Counted from the stretch's first letter, positions 36,269-45,613 are shown. The stretch is 64,000 nucleotides of DNA from Alphaproteobacteria bacterium Ga0077535 (GCA_001464425.1 LNEK01000004.1:1-64000), one strand, 5' to 3'. The notes: generated from the sequence alone by a model not told the origin. Numbers and translations: made by a program.

Positions 36269-36658
36269 CTAGCCCGCCAGCGATTCCAACGGCGCAAACA
36301 ACGTCGCGCCGACGAACCAAGCGACGAGCGCCGCACCCAACAACATGCCCCAACCGGGGCGCTCTGGATTCCCGCGATCGAAAAGAAAGCCGAGAAACAC
36401 GACAACACAGATCAGCATGATGAAAGCGAGCAGCGCGCGAAATAGCAGTTCGCCAATAATGCCGATCCAGGTTTGGCGCGCGAGCCAGAGATCGAGGCGG
36501 TCAAGATCGAAGCCGAGCGCAACCAGGAACGAGCCGATCACGGTAAACAGCAGGATAAAGAACATGGCGAGCACGGCGCTATTGCTGCCGGTGCGCAAAC
36601 CCATTCCCGGATCGGGCCAAAACCGCGCCATGCCCCAGAGACGCCGCAGGAAGTCCAT
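36269..36658 (-). CDS. Membrane protein of unknown function
   Basis: A 129-residue protein with three membrane helices (about 25-48, 65-92 and 102-124). No family was recognised. The N-terminus is amphipathic (MDFLRRLWGMARFWPDPGMGL). It converges with the MFS gene with one base between the stop codons and diverges from the SDR gene. Confidence 0.7.
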   Translation of the reverse strand: MDFLRRLWGMARFWPDPGMGLRTGSNSAVLAMFFILLFTVIGSFLVALGFDLDRLDLWLARQTWIGIIGELLFRALLAFIMLICVVVFLGFLFDRGNPERPGWGMLLGAALVAWFVGATLFAPLESLAG

Positions 36659-36770
36659 TTCGGGATGCGACGCTCACAGGCGCGAAGCGTCAAGGGCAAA
36701 ACGGGACAGTCGAGCACGCTTCACGCGGCCTGCCACAGGGGCTAAAGGCTCCACCCTTCGGAGGATTCCC

Positions 36771-37688
36771 ATGGGCGTTTTGGACGGAAAAGTCGTCGTC
36801 GTGACCGGCGGCGGCAACGGCATTGGCAAAGAGTGCGCGCTGCTGGCTGGCCGCGAAGGCGCGTCCGTGCTTGTCAACGACCTGGGCGGCGGGCTGAAAG
36901 GCGAAGATGCGGGCTCGGCCGGCCCGGCTGAGCAAGTAGCGCAGGAAATCCGCGCTGCGGGCGGCAAGGCGATCTCCAACTCCGACAGCGTCAGCGATTA
37001 CGACGCCGTGGTCGCTATGATGGAGCAGGCGAAGAAGGAATTCGGTGGGCTTCACGCGGTCATTAACCCGGCCGGAATCTTGCGAGACGGCATGTTCCAC
37101 AAGATGGCGCCGGAGGATTGGAAGGCGGTTATCGATGTCCACCTCCACGGGGCTTTCAACGTAACGCGAGCTACAATTGAGCACTTTCGTGAGCAGCAGG
37201 ACGGCAGCTACGTTCTGTTCACATCCACTTCAGGTCTGATCGGAAATATCGGCCAAGCCAACTACGCTGCCGCGAAACTAGGTGTGATGGGACTGTCACG
37301 GATCATTGCCATGGAGAACGCGCAGAAAAACGTGCGCTCCAACATCATCGCGCCGTTCGCGTGGACGCGGATGATCGCTTCGATCCCGGTGAAGGACGAA
37401 GCCAGCGCGGCGCGCGTGGAACGCTTCCAGCGATCGATGCGCGCCGATCAGGTCGCGCAAGTGGCGGTGGCCCTGGCGGCTGACGGCGCCAAGGATACGA
37501 CAGGTCAGATTTTCGCTGTGCGTGGCAATGAGGTTTTCCTGTTCAACCAGCCCCGCCCGGTGCGCGGCATGGCCAAAGTCGAAGGCTGGTCGCCGACCAG
37601 CATCATCGAACATGCGCTGCCGGCGATGAAGGCGAACTACACTGACGTAGGCGCCAGCGCCTCAGTGTTTCCGTGGGATCCGGTTTGA
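36771..37688 (+). CDS. Short-chain dehydrogenase/reductase
   Basis: A 305-residue SDR. The cofactor motif is TGGGNGIGKECA, the acidic VNDLGGGLKG is typical of the multifunctional enzyme/HSD17B4-like group, and the catalytic Ser and Tyr-Lys are in TSTSGLIGNIGQANYAAAK. NPAG replaces the usual NNAG. The C-terminal 60 residues form an extension as in proteins of fatty acid or steroid metabolism. The ATG at 36771 has GGAGG seven bases upstream. The stop codon overlaps the next gene (TGATG). Confidence 0.92.
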   Translation: MGVLDGKVVVVTGGGNGIGKECALLAGREGASVLVNDLGGGLKGEDAGSAGPAEQVAQEIRAAGGKAISNSDSVSDYDAVVAMMEQAKKEFGGLHAVINPAGILRDGMFHKMAPEDWKAVIDVHLHGAFNVTRATIEHFREQQDGSYVLFTSTSGLIGNIGQANYAAAKLGVMGLSRIIAMENAQKNVRSNIIAPFAWTRMIASIPVKDEASAARVERFQRSMRADQVAQVAVALAADGAKDTTGQIFAVRGNEVFLFNQPRPVRGMAKVEGWSPTSIIEHALPAMKANYTDVGASASVFPWDPV

Positions 37689-38098
37689 TGCGCGCGCTTG
37701 CCGCTCTCGTTCTTGGTCTGACGCTGGCCGCGTGCGCGACGGCTGCGGCGCCGCAGGCTGAGAGCGGGACTGCGTCGTATCTCGCCGGCACCAGTTGGCG
37801 GCGCGTCGATGACATGAACGCCAACCCGCACGGCGCGACGATGGCGTTCACCGCTGAAGGCGCGTCAGGCTATGCAGGCTGCAATCAATGGTTCTCCTCG
37901 GTGACGCATTCGGGCGAGGCTTTGCGCTTCGGCACTATCGGCACGACGCGGCGCGCGTGCACGAGCGAGCTGCAAGCCGGCACAGAGCGGAGCTTCCTCG
38001 AAGCGCTGCGCGCCACGCGCTATGCGCACTACGATCAGGGCGCGTTGGTGCTGCTTGATCAACAACAGCAAGTCATTGCGAGGTTCGACGCGGAATGA
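37688..38098 (+). CDS. META-domain lipoprotein
   Basis: A 136-residue lipoprotein (lipobox LAAC at about residue 16-19) with a META domain of the HslJ type: AGTSWRRVDDM, GYAGCNQWFSSV, and the repeated RFGTIGTTRRACTSELQ. HslJ-type proteins are outer-membrane or periplasmic and linked to stress or novobiocin resistance. A second META gene follows with a four-base overlap and shares the GTTRRAC signature, so the pair arose by tandem duplication. Confidence 0.88.
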   Translation: MRALAALVLGLTLAACATAAAPQAESGTASYLAGTSWRRVDDMNANPHGATMAFTAEGASGYAGCNQWFSSVTHSGEALRFGTIGTTRRACTSELQAGTERSFLEALRATRYAHYDQGALVLLDQQQQVIARFDAE

Positions 38099-38496
38099 TC
38101 CGTTCGCTTGCTCTCGCATTGGTGCTTGCTGTGGCGGCCTGCGCCGAACGGCCGGAGGTTCAGGCCGCGCCGCCTGAGAACGTGCCGCTTAATCGCACGC
38201 AGTGGACGTCTGCGGACGGCGGCTGGAACGCGCCGACTTTGGAATTCGTCGATAGCCGAGCCAATGGCTTCACCGGCTGCAACCGCTTCTTCGCGCAAGT
38301 CGAGCAGAACGGGCCGGCTTTGACCTTCACCGGTGTCGGCACGACGCGGCGTGCGTGCTCGCCTGATCTGATGCAGGTGGAGCAGAATTTCGTGACGATG
38401 CTCGAAGGCACGCGCGCGGCGCGGCTTGAAGGCGATACGCTGGTTCTGCTCGACGTCAACGACGTCGAGATCGCGCGCCTGCAGCGCAAGGTTTAA
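38095..38496 (+). CDS. META-domain lipoprotein, second copy
   Basis: A 133-residue lipoprotein (lipobox VAAC near residue 14-16) with a META domain: NRTQWTSADGGWNAPTLEF, GFTGCNRFFAQVEQ and FTGVGTTRRACSPDLM. The start overlaps the stop codon of the first META gene (ATGA). A hairpin terminator lies just after it, shared with the convergent lipoprotein gene. Confidence 0.88.
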   Translation: MIRSLALALVLAVAACAERPEVQAAPPENVPLNRTQWTSADGGWNAPTLEFVDSRANGFTGCNRFFAQVEQNGPALTFTGVGTTRRACSPDLMQVEQNFVTMLEGTRAARLEGDTLVLLDVNDVEIARLQRKV

Positions 38497-38501
38497 AGAA
38501 T

Positions 38502-38523
38502 AGCGGGGCGCAACGGCCCCGCT
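38502..38523 (+). terminator. Hairpin between convergent genes
   Basis: An eight-base stem AGCGGGGC/GCCCCGCT with a six-base loop, in the 36-bp gap between the second META gene and the convergent lipoprotein gene. It is followed by CTTCTC on one strand only, so it is a weak terminator at best. It may serve both genes. Confidence 0.55.
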
Positions 38524-38532
38524 CTTCTCAGC

Positions 38533-39018
38533 TTATTGAGCCGGCGCTGTCGGGCCAACTTCGACCAGCGGCAGGTTGCGCGGGCAGCGGGTGACGCTGC
38601 CGTTGCCGCCGCAATTGGCGACTTGCACGGCCGTCGCGCCCGGCGCGAAGGCGACGATCCATTGTTGCGCCGGATCCATCGCCGTCATGCTGCGCAATTC
38701 ACCGCACTGCACCGCGATCACCATCGAACCAGCGAACGGCGCATAGGCGCTGTTGGGGTCGATGTTTGGCGGAATGATCCCGCGCGATTCGGTGCCGCGG
38801 ATGGCGCTGCAAACCGGTTGCGAGTCCGAGTTGGCTTGCTGGTAAGCGGCGAGCTGCGTGGTGGCGAACACCAGACGCTGCTCTTCGGACATCGCCTGCA
38901 CCTGCTCCAGCAAGCCTTGCGGCGCGGGCGGCGCTTCCGGTGTTTCGGTTTCGGCGGGCTGGCCGCAAGCAGCGAGAGCGAGCGCGGCGGCGCAGATGAT
39001 GGCGTGGATCGGCTTCAT
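38533..39018 (-). CDS. Lipoprotein of unknown function
   Basis: A 161-residue lipoprotein (lipobox LAAC followed by GQPAETETPEAPPAP, a typical acidic linker). The mature part has four cysteines, of which CSAIRG, CGEL and CGGNGSVTRC may pair. No domain was recognised. It is convergent with the META lipoproteins. Confidence 0.75.
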   Translation of the reverse strand: MKPIHAIICAAALALAACGQPAETETPEAPPAPQGLLEQVQAMSEEQRLVFATTQLAAYQQANSDSQPVCSAIRGTESRGIIPPNIDPNSAYAPFAGSMVIAVQCGELRSMTAMDPAQQWIVAFAPGATAVQVANCGGNGSVTRCPRNLPLVEVGPTAPAQ

Positions 39019-39152
39019 GTAGGGTTCCCCTTTGCCGGGGGTTGTGAGACGGGCGGCGCGTTTCCGTCAAGCGGGTGTGCGACGGGCGGTGTCAAAGCTG
39101 TGCCTTGAGGCGAAAAAGCCGGCCGCCCACATGAAACGGCGAGAGGTGAACC

Positions 39153-39857
39153 ATGATCGAGAAACGCAGTTTCGACAGTTTGGGCCGGCATGACGCCGAT
39201 TGGCTCGCCGCCCGGTACCATTTCAGTTTCGCCGGCTATCATGATCCCGCCCGCGTCCATTGGGGCGCGCTCAGGGTGTGGAACGACGACACCATCCAGC
39301 CCAAGACGGGCTTCCCACCGCATCCGCACAGCGACATGGAGATTATCACGTACGTCCGCTCGGGCGCGATCTCGCACCAGGACTCGCTCGGCAATAAGGG
39401 CCGTACGGTCGCGGGCGATGTGCAGGTGATGAGTGCGGGCTCGGGCGTGACGCACGCGGAGTACAATCTCGAAGACGAAGCCACGACGATCTATCAGATC
39501 TGGATCATCCCGAGGGAACGCGGCGGCGCGCCGTTCTGGGGCTCAGCGGAATTTCCAAAGGGTGAGCGGTCTGGCTCGCTGGTTACGCTGGCTTCGGGCT
39601 ATGCAGATGATCAGAGCGCTGGCGCTTTGCCGATCCGCCAAGACGCGCGTGTATTGGCGGCTACGCTTACACCAGGCCAAAGCGTCGAATATCCGATCGC
39701 CACGGGACGGCACGCTTATCTTGCGGTCGCGAAAGGCAAAGCACGGGTGAACGGGGTCGAGCTTGGCGCCCGCGATGGCGCCGCAATCCGCGAAGAAGAG
39801 TGCATTCGCGTAGAAGCCGACGACGAGACAGAAATCGTCCTCGTGGATGCGCCATAA
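39153..39857 (+). CDS. Pirin family protein
   Basis: A 234-residue bicupin of the pirin/YhhW type. The N-terminal cupin has FPPHPHSDMEIITYVRSGAISHQDSLGN with the metal-binding His-x-His and Glu. GDVQVMSAGSGVTHAEYN is conserved, and the C-terminal half is the degenerate cupin. Bacterial pirins of this type act as quercetin 2,3-dioxygenase in vitro, and the natural role is uncertain. An inverted repeat follows the stop codon. Confidence 0.9.
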   Translation: MIEKRSFDSLGRHDADWLAARYHFSFAGYHDPARVHWGALRVWNDDTIQPKTGFPPHPHSDMEIITYVRSGAISHQDSLGNKGRTVAGDVQVMSAGSGVTHAEYNLEDEATTIYQIWIIPRERGGAPFWGSAEFPKGERSGSLVTLASGYADDQSAGALPIRQDARVLAATLTPGQSVEYPIATGRHAYLAVAKGKARVNGVELGARDGAAIREEECIRVEADDETEIVLVDAP

Positions 39858-39865
39858 AGTTGAAC

Positions 39866-39916
39866 AAGTCGTCAGGTTCGAGAAGTAAACGGTAGCAATC
39901 GCGAACCTGACGACTT
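39866..39916 (+). terminator. Inverted repeat after pirin gene
   Basis: A 15-bp perfect inverted repeat (AAGTCGTCAGGTTCG at 39866-39880, its complement at 39902-39916), separated by 21 bases and starting nine bases after the pirin stop codon. There is no strong T-run, so it may act as a weak terminator or a protein-binding site. Confidence 0.5.
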
Positions 39917-39998
39917 TCATACGACGCTACCGCAACAAATTTACCCGGCGTTTGCTCATCCTGGTGTCTCTTTGGCCCTTCTGGGGGCAGAGATTTAC

Positions 39999-40538
39999 AT
40001 GGCGTCGTTGAGCGATCTTCATTTGCTCGTCGTCGATGACAACGCGCAGATGCGCCACCTCCTGAAAGCCTTGCTCCGTGCCGGCGGCATCCACCGCGTC
40101 AGCGAAGCCGAGACAGCGCCCGACGCGCTGGCGATTATGCGCGCGCATCCGATCGACCTTGTGCTGCTCGATTGGAAGATGGCGCCGATCGACGGCCTTG
40201 CCTTCGCGCGCATGGTGCGCTGGGACTCGCGCAGCCCAAATCCTTACATCCCGATCCTGATGCTGACGGCGCACACGGAAGCATCACGTGTCGAGGCAGC
40301 GCGGGACGCGGGCGTTACCGGTTTTGTGAAAAAGCCGATCAGTGCGCGGCTTTTGTTTGAACGACTGACCAGCGCGCTGACTGATACACGCATGTTCGTG
40401 CGCAGCGACGATTTCTTTGGGCCAGACCGGCGGCACGCCGCGGTGGCGGACTATACCGGCCCCTGGCGGCGCAGCAGCGACCGCGCTGCCGAAGCGGGCG
40501 ACACGTTCGATCTCGACGACATGCGCTTTCGCGCCTGA
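39999..40538 (+). CDS. Receiver-domain response regulator with C-terminal tail
   Basis: A 179-residue protein. Residues 5-125 are a receiver domain: LLVVDDNAQMRHLL, the phosphorylated Asp in VLLDWKMAPIDGL, and FVKKPIS with the conserved lysine. A C-terminal tail carries FFGPDRRH, a signature seen in alphaproteobacterial receiver proteins that lack a DNA-binding domain. The start was chosen at the ATG 39999 to match the receiver N-terminus. No kinase gene is adjacent. Confidence 0.9.
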   Translation: MASLSDLHLLVVDDNAQMRHLLKALLRAGGIHRVSEAETAPDALAIMRAHPIDLVLLDWKMAPIDGLAFARMVRWDSRSPNPYIPILMLTAHTEASRVEAARDAGVTGFVKKPISARLLFERLTSALTDTRMFVRSDDFFGPDRRHAAVADYTGPWRRSSDRAAEAGDTFDLDDMRFRA

Positions 40539-40611
40539 TCTGCAGCTGGCTCTTGCACCGCAAAATCGCTGCGCGCATCGTCGCGCCGCGGTCGAACGGG
40601 TGGGAACATAG

Positions 40612-40800
40612 ATGATCCGGATCATTGCTGTTGCGCTTATGCTGGCGCCGTTGAGCGCTTGCTTGGCGACCGCGGTCGTCGGCACAGCCGTTAGCGTCAC
40701 CGGCGCTGTCATCGGCGGCACGGTGAAAACCACGGGCGCCGTGGTCGACGCTGTCATCCCTGACGGCGACGACGATGAGGATGACGACGACCGCGATTGA
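40612..40800 (+). CDS. Small lipoprotein with acidic tail
   Basis: A 62-residue protein with a signal peptide and lipobox LSAC, a glycine- and valine-rich middle (VVGTAVSVTGAVIGGTVKTTGAVVDAV) and a strongly acidic end (DGDDDEDDDDRD). NF-type small lipoproteins with such a composition are common in this group, and their function is unknown. Confidence 0.7.
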   Translation: MIRIIAVALMLAPLSACLATAVVGTAVSVTGAVIGGTVKTTGAVVDAVIPDGDDDEDDDDRD

Positions 40801-40891
40801 CCACGGCTTGCTGTGACGAGAACGTGAGTGGCGCCAGCGCGATGTGCGCGGCATAGTAATGTTCGCCCGTTCATATCGAAGGAGCGCTTCG

Positions 40892-41404
40892 ATGCGTGTC
40901 ACCTCCCTGCTCGCTGGCCTTGCAGCGCTTGCGTTTTCACAGGCCGCTTTTGCAGCGTCGGTGAATGTCGCGCCGGTTTCGTATTCGCCGGAGTTTCAGG
41001 AAGCGCTGAATGACGATCTGGGCGCACGCGAAGGCGAGTATCTCAGCCGCGCAGTTCATGAGGCCGTTGCAAATGCACTGGCGGAGCGCGGAGCCACGCT
41101 CGGCGGCGGAGAGCTGACGATCGAGATTTCGATCATTGACGCTGATCCGAACCGGCCAACAATGCAGCAATTGGCCAATCAACCGGGCCTCGATCCGATC
41201 CGTTCGGTTTCGATCGGCGGCGCCGAATTGCGCGCAGTGCTGCGCAACAGCAGCGGCGATGTGGTGAGCGAAGTCACGCATCGGCGCTACAATCACAGCC
41301 TCGCCGATCTCAACGGCGCATCGACGACTTGGACTGAAGCGAACCGCGCCATTCGGCAGTTCGCCCGCAAAGTCGCCGACGCTTACACTGAGAACGCGCG
41401 CTAA
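40892..41404 (+). CDS. Periplasmic protein of unknown function
   Basis: A 170-residue protein with a cleavable signal (MRVTSLLAGLAALAFSQAAFA). The mature part (VNVAPVSYSPEFQEALNDDLGAREGEYLSRAVHEAVANAL) is of mixed helix and strand and resembles DUF-type periplasmic proteins with a Tol-like fold. AAGGAG precedes the ATG at 40892, which I chose over a longer frame. No specific function can be claimed. Confidence 0.7.
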   Translation: MRVTSLLAGLAALAFSQAAFAASVNVAPVSYSPEFQEALNDDLGAREGEYLSRAVHEAVANALAERGATLGGGELTIEISIIDADPNRPTMQQLANQPGLDPIRSVSIGGAELRAVLRNSSGDVVSEVTHRRYNHSLADLNGASTTWTEANRAIRQFARKVADAYTENAR

Positions 41405-41465
41405 ATTCAACGTTTCAGAACGAAACGCAGAGCTTTCCGTTTGTCGCCTCGCGAAAACGGATGGG

Positions 41466-41514
41466 CGGCTGCGAACGCCTGGGCCCCAGCCGTCGGCGTT
41501 TGCAGCCGTTTTTC
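41466..41514. terminator. Bidirectional terminator before queC end
   Basis: CGGCTGCGAACGCC (41466-41479) pairs with GGCGTTTGCAGCCG (41495-41508) at 13 of 14 positions. It is followed by TTTTTC on the plus strand, and an A-rich run lies on the other side. It separates the periplasmic protein from the convergent queC gene. Confidence 0.7.
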
Positions 41515-41517
41515 AAA

Positions 41518-42213
41518 TTATTTCGCGCGCCACTGCGCCCAGCCTTTGGCGCGCAGGTCGCAGGCCGGACACGCGCCGCAGCCATAGCCCCAGTCGTGCC
41601 GTTGCGTGCGGTCGCCCTCGTAGCAGGTGTGGCTTTGCTCAACGATGACATCGACTAGAGAGTCGCCGCCAAGGTCGTGCGCGAGCGACCAAGTTTGCGC
41701 TTTGCTCAAATGCATCAGCGGCGTCTGCACATCGATCTCGCGATCGAGGCCGAGTGAAAGCGCGCGCTGCATGGCGTCGAGCGTATCGCGCCGGCAATCG
41801 GGATAGCCGGAATAATCGGTCTCACACATGCCGCCGATCAGCGTATCGGCGCCTATGCGATACGCGTGCGCGGCTGCGATGCTCAGAAATACGAGATTGC
41901 GGCCAGGCACGAATGTGCTCGGCAAGCCGCTGGCTTCGAATTCAATCGCGCGGTCGCTGGTGAGCGCGCTTTCGGCGAGTGCGCCGTAACCCGCGATATC
42001 CACAATGCGATCTCCCCCGAGCTTCGGCGTCCATGATGGCCTCAAAGCCGCGATAGCGTCGCGAAGTGGCGCGCGCTGCGTCATTTCCACCGCATGACGC
42101 TGGCCATAGAAGAAGCCAATGGTTTCGACACGCTCGCATTGGTCTAATGCCCAGGCTAGGCAGGTGGCCGAGTCTTGGCCGGCAGAAAACAGGACGAGCG
42201 CGGTGGTGGTCAT
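41518..42213 (-). CDS. queC: 7-cyano-7-deazaguanine synthase
   Basis: A 231-residue enzyme that makes preQ0, precursor of queuosine, from CDG and ammonia with ATP. The PP-loop motif [14 protein letters not shown] is at residues 8-21, and the zinc site is formed by the C-terminal [11 protein letters not shown] cysteines with an upstream cysteine in the HTCYEGD motif. The ATG at 42211-42213 was chosen because it precedes the PP-loop by the usual distance. No preQ1 riboswitch is visible in the leader. Confidence 0.95.
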   Translation of the reverse strand: MTTTALVLFSAGQDSATCLAWALDQCERVETIGFFYGQRHAVEMTQRAPLRDAIAALRPSWTPKLGGDRIVDIAGYGALAESALTSDRAIEFEASGLPSTFVPGRNLVFLSIAAAHAYRIGADTLIGGMCETDYSGYPDCRRDTLDAMQRALSLGLDREIDVQTPLMHLSKAQTWSLAHDLGGDSLVDVIVEQSHTCYEGDRTQRHDWGYGCGACPACDLRAKGWAQWRAK

Positions 42214-42402
42214 TGCCGCACCGTAGCGCAGCGAATCGCCTGCTCCTATGCAACCAAAGAATGCCCGGGACCACACGAACGCGCCGGCTCATATGCCCTT
42301 CGGGCTAACGTTAGGTCACAATTGCCCTTAAGGAACTGTGGCCAGCTTGTCGCATGAGGCTGTTGGTATGACGCGAGCGTCAAGTTATGCGGCGAAGTCC
42401 CG

Positions 42403-42432
42403 TTGACACACCCCTGCCCCCTGCCTGCTATA
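42403..42432 (+). promoter_or_regulatory. Predicted housekeeping promoter of the TonB receptor gene
   Basis: TTGACA at 42403-42408 and GCTATA at 42427-42432 with an 18-base spacer resemble the Caulobacter housekeeping promoter (TTGAC with GCTANA). It would leave a leader of about 105 bases before the ATG at 42543. The rest of the 329-bp gap between queC and this gene holds no other gene that I can see. Confidence 0.55.
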
Positions 42433-42542
42433 GGGCCAGGACAGGTAGGGTTACGGGGAGCTCCGCTCGCACCGGCCCTCTTTGCCGATTGGTTGGCCGG
42501 CCCGCTCTAAAGAAGGCGGGGGCCGGCACTGGGAGGACGGCG

Positions 42543-45134
42543 ATGAGCAAAAAATTGAATTGGACTCGGATTCTGCTTTCGAGCGCGTCGCTCGCGGCAA
42601 TGGGCGTAACGCCCGCGCTGGCGCAGGATGATGTGGAAGTATCTGACGAAATCGTCGTTACAGCGACGGGTCGTGCAGCGGCTATTCAGGATGTTCCCCT
42701 GGCCGTGACCGCCGTTGGCGGCGATCAACTTGAGAACTCCGGCGCGCGCGATCTTCGCGACGTGACGCAAGTGGCTCCGTCCCTCGAAATGGGCACGGGC
42801 CAATCGAATTCTTCCGGCACCACGGCCCGCATCCGCGGCATCGGCACCGGCGCTGACAACCCAGGCTTCGAAGCCGCTGTCGGCATCTTCATCGACGGCG
42901 TCTATCGCGCCCGCGCCGGCGCCGCGCTGACCGACCTTCCGGAACTTGAGCGCGTCGAAGTTCTGCGCGGCCCGCAAGGCACGCTGTTCGGCCGCAACAC
43001 CTCGGCAGGCGCGATCAGCGTCATCACCTCGGGTCCGGATTTCGATCCGGGCATCTATCTCGAAACCACGTTTGGCGTGGATGATCTGGAAGAAGTCGGC
43101 GCCCGTGGCGGCGTCAACATCCCGGTCACCGACTCGCTGGCTTTCCGCTTCGACGGCTCGGTCCGTGCGCGCGAAGGCTACATCACTGACGTGATCTCGG
43201 GCGACGACATCAACGACCGCAACCGTGGCTCGCTCCGCGGCCAAATGCTGTGGGACATCAACCCGGACGCTTCGCTCCGCGTGATCGTCGATGCAGCCAA
43301 CACGGATGAAGTCTGCTGCGGCGTCACCCCGCTGACCTACACGCCGAACAATTACGGCGGACCGCCATCGGGCCCGACCCAAGGCGCGATTTCGCTGATC
43401 ACCGGCGGCGCCGGCACGATCACGCCGAACGTGGAAGAGCGCAACATGACCGTGACCCCAGGCCGGGGCTACGGTGAAAGCACTGAAGAAGAAGGCATCT
43501 CGGGTGAACTGACCTGGGATCTCGGCGGCGTGAACTTCACGTCGATCACCGCCTATCGCGACTGGAGCGCCGTGCGCGACCAGGACGTCGACTTCAACGC
43601 GGCGGACATCGCCTATCGTGACGGCCTCGAAGTCAGCTTCGAGAATTTCACGCAGGAATTCCGCTTCCAAGGTGAAGCGGGCCGCCTGAACTGGCTCGTT
43701 GGCCTCTTCTACGGCGACGAGAACCTCGACACGACCGACCGTATCCAAATCGGCGCGACTTCGAGCCTCTACACCAACTTGGTGACGATCGGCGGCTCGA
43801 CCTGCGAACTGTACGACTTCACCGCCGCCAACTCGATCTTCCAGTGCACGGCGGCAACGAGCTTCGCCGCGTTCCCGGCGGTTGCTGCGGCAGTGCAAAC
43901 GGCCAACCTTGGCTACGTGCTGCCGAACTCCACCGGCCAAGGCCAACAGAGCGACAATTGGCGCGTGAACACGGAGAGCCTCGGCATCTTCACGCATAAC
44001 GAGTTCGCGCTCACTGACGACCTGATCCTGACGGTTGGCGTTCGCTACAGCCAAGAAACCAAGGACCTCAACGCCAACCTCAACGCCACGTCGACGAGCT
44101 GCGATGCTCTTCGTCTGATGGAAACCAACACGGCGGCGGCGACCCCGACCCCGGGTGGTATCGTTGCGGCGATCCAAGGCTCGGCTGGCGGTTCGCAACT
44201 GATGAACCTGGCGTGCAACCCGGCGGTCAACCCGATCGCCAACGGCACGTACGCCGACTCGAGCGAAGAGGAAGAATTCAGCGGCACCGCGTCGCTGGCC
44301 TATCACCTCAGCGACAGCACGATGCTCTATGGCGGCTACTCACGCGGCTATAAGGCGGGCGGCTTCAACGTCGACCGCTCGGGCTTCGCGATCACGCCGG
44401 CAACCACTGCGGTGGGCAGCTGCGCAGTCGCCAACCCGCTCGGCCGCGTCTGCACCGACGATCTGCAGTTCAACCCGGAATTCACCGACGCCTACGAAAT
44501 CGGTCTGAAGACGACCATTCTCGGCGGCACCACCACGGTGAACATCGCGGGCTTCTACCAGCAGATCCAAGACTACCAGCTGAACGCCTTCAACGGCTTC
44601 AACTTCATCACCCGCAACATCCCAGAATCGATCAGCCAAGGCGTCGAACTCGAAGTCGCCGCCCGCCCGACCGATAACCTGACGCTGCAAGCGGGCGTGG
44701 TCTACACGGACGCCTTCTACGACTCGACGGTCGTGTTCAACGCGCTCGATCCGGCGCCGAACACGGTTGTCGCCGGCACGCCGTTCGCGTTCACGTCGGA
44801 ATACACCGTCACTGGCGCCATCACGTACGAACAACCGCTCGGTGGAAACCTCCGCGCGCTGTTCTACCTCGATGGCCGCTGGAACAACGGCTACCGCACG
44901 CAGACCCTGAACCGCGATCCGAGCGGCCGCACCGACAACGATGCGTTCGCGATCTTCAACGGCCGTATCGGCATTGGTCCGGAAGATGGTCGCTGGTCGG
45001 TCGACTTCTGGGGCCGCAACCTGACGGACGAAGTCTACTTCGTCGGCGCCTTCGCGCCGCCGCTGCAGAACTCGACGATGGTGTACCCGAACGAACCGGC
45101 CACCTACGGCGTCACGCTCCGCGCTTCCTACTAA
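42543..45134 (+). CDS. TonB-dependent outer-membrane receptor
   Basis: An 863-residue receptor with a signal peptide (about residues 1-28). The TonB box is near DEIVVTATG. The plug domain follows (about 45-160: VPLAVTAVGGDQLENSGARDLRDVTQVAPSLE, GPQGTLFGRNTSAG), and then a 22-strand barrel ends in a conserved aromatic C-terminus (YGVTLRASY). The ligand cannot be read from sequence; such receptors in this group take up siderophores, sugars or polymers. The long leader and the following GC-rich terminator suggest strong expression. Confidence 0.95.
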   Translation: MSKKLNWTRILLSSASLAAMGVTPALAQDDVEVSDEIVVTATGRAAAIQDVPLAVTAVGGDQLENSGARDLRDVTQVAPSLEMGTGQSNSSGTTARIRGIGTGADNPGFEAAVGIFIDGVYRARAGAALTDLPELERVEVLRGPQGTLFGRNTSAGAISVITSGPDFDPGIYLETTFGVDDLEEVGARGGVNIPVTDSLAFRFDGSVRAREGYITDVISGDDINDRNRGSLRGQMLWDINPDASLRVIVDAANTDEVCCGVTPLTYTPNNYGGPPSGPTQGAISLITGGAGTITPNVEERNMTVTPGRGYGESTEEEGISGELTWDLGGVNFTSITAYRDWSAVRDQDVDFNAADIAYRDGLEVSFENFTQEFRFQGEAGRLNWLVGLFYGDENLDTTDRIQIGATSSLYTNLVTIGGSTCELYDFTAANSIFQCTAATSFAAFPAVAAAVQTANLGYVLPNSTGQGQQSDNWRVNTESLGIFTHNEFALTDDLILTVGVRYSQETKDLNANLNATSTSCDALRLMETNTAAATPTPGGIVAAIQGSAGGSQLMNLACNPAVNPIANGTYADSSEEEEFSGTASLAYHLSDSTMLYGGYSRGYKAGGFNVDRSGFAITPATTAVGSCAVANPLGRVCTDDLQFNPEFTDAYEIGLKTTILGGTTTVNIAGFYQQIQDYQLNAFNGFNFITRNIPESISQGVELEVAARPTDNLTLQAGVVYTDAFYDSTVVFNALDPAPNTVVAGTPFAFTSEYTVTGAITYEQPLGGNLRALFYLDGRWNNGYRTQTLNRDPSGRTDNDAFAIFNGRIGIGPEDGRWSVDFWGRNLTDEVYFVGAFAPPLQNSTMVYPNEPATYGVTLRASY

Positions 45135-45160
45135 GCGCTGGCGCAAATCTGATAACGGCG

Positions 45161-45186
45161 ACGGCCGGAGCGAAAGCTCCGGCCGT
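45161..45186 (+). terminator. Terminator of the TonB receptor gene
   Basis: An 11-bp stem, ACGGCCGGAGC with GCTCCGGCCGT, closed by a GAAA tetraloop and followed by TTGCTTTT. It lies 26 bases after the receptor stop codon. Confidence 0.9.
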
Positions 45187-45235
45187 TTGCTTTTGGGCCG
45201 TTGTTTTTGAATCTGGCGGATTTAAGCGAGGCGGG

Positions 45236-45613
45236 ATGAAGCTCTCCGAACTCGACGTGCTGATCGTGGACGATCACGAAGCGATGCGGGTGATGCTGGC
45301 GCGAGTACTCGTGCGCGCCGGCGTCACGCAGGTGCGGATGGCGGCGAGCGGGCTTGAGGCGCTGGCTCTGCTGGCGGAGCGGCCAGCGTCATTGGTGCTG
45401 GCCGATCAGCGCATGCCTGGCATGGATGGATTGAGCTTCGTCACGGCGGTGCGCGGCGAAGAGAGCTTCAGCGGTGCGCGCATCATTATGATCAGCGGCG
45501 CAACAGATACCGCGCACTTCGACGCCGCGCGCGAAGCCGGCGCCGATGCGGTGCTGATTAAGCCCGTCTCACCCCGCGCGCTTTTGGAAGCGATCGAGGG
45601 CGTGTTCGCCTAG
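45236..45613 (+). CDS. Single-domain response regulator
   Basis: A 125-residue CheY-like receiver: VLIVDDHEAMRVML with the acidic pocket, the phosphorylated Asp in VLADQRMPGMDGL, and LIKPVSP with the conserved lysine. It has no output domain, so it acts through protein contacts or phosphotransfer. It resembles the receiver at 39999 but lacks the tail. The stop codon lies on the opposite side of the mmsB stop codon, sharing CTAG. Confidence 0.9.
   Translation: MKLSELDVLIVDDHEAMRVMLARVLVRAGVTQVRMAASGLEALALLAERPASLVLADQRMPGMDGLSFVTAVRGEESFSGARIIMISGATDTAHFDAAREAGADAVLIKPVSPRALLEAIEGVFA

Noticed and set aside
42320-42350. GGAAC in the queC/TonB-receptor gap
   Set aside because: The expected -10 position reads CATG. 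It fails the consensus, and a TTGACA/GCTATA promoter explains the gap better.
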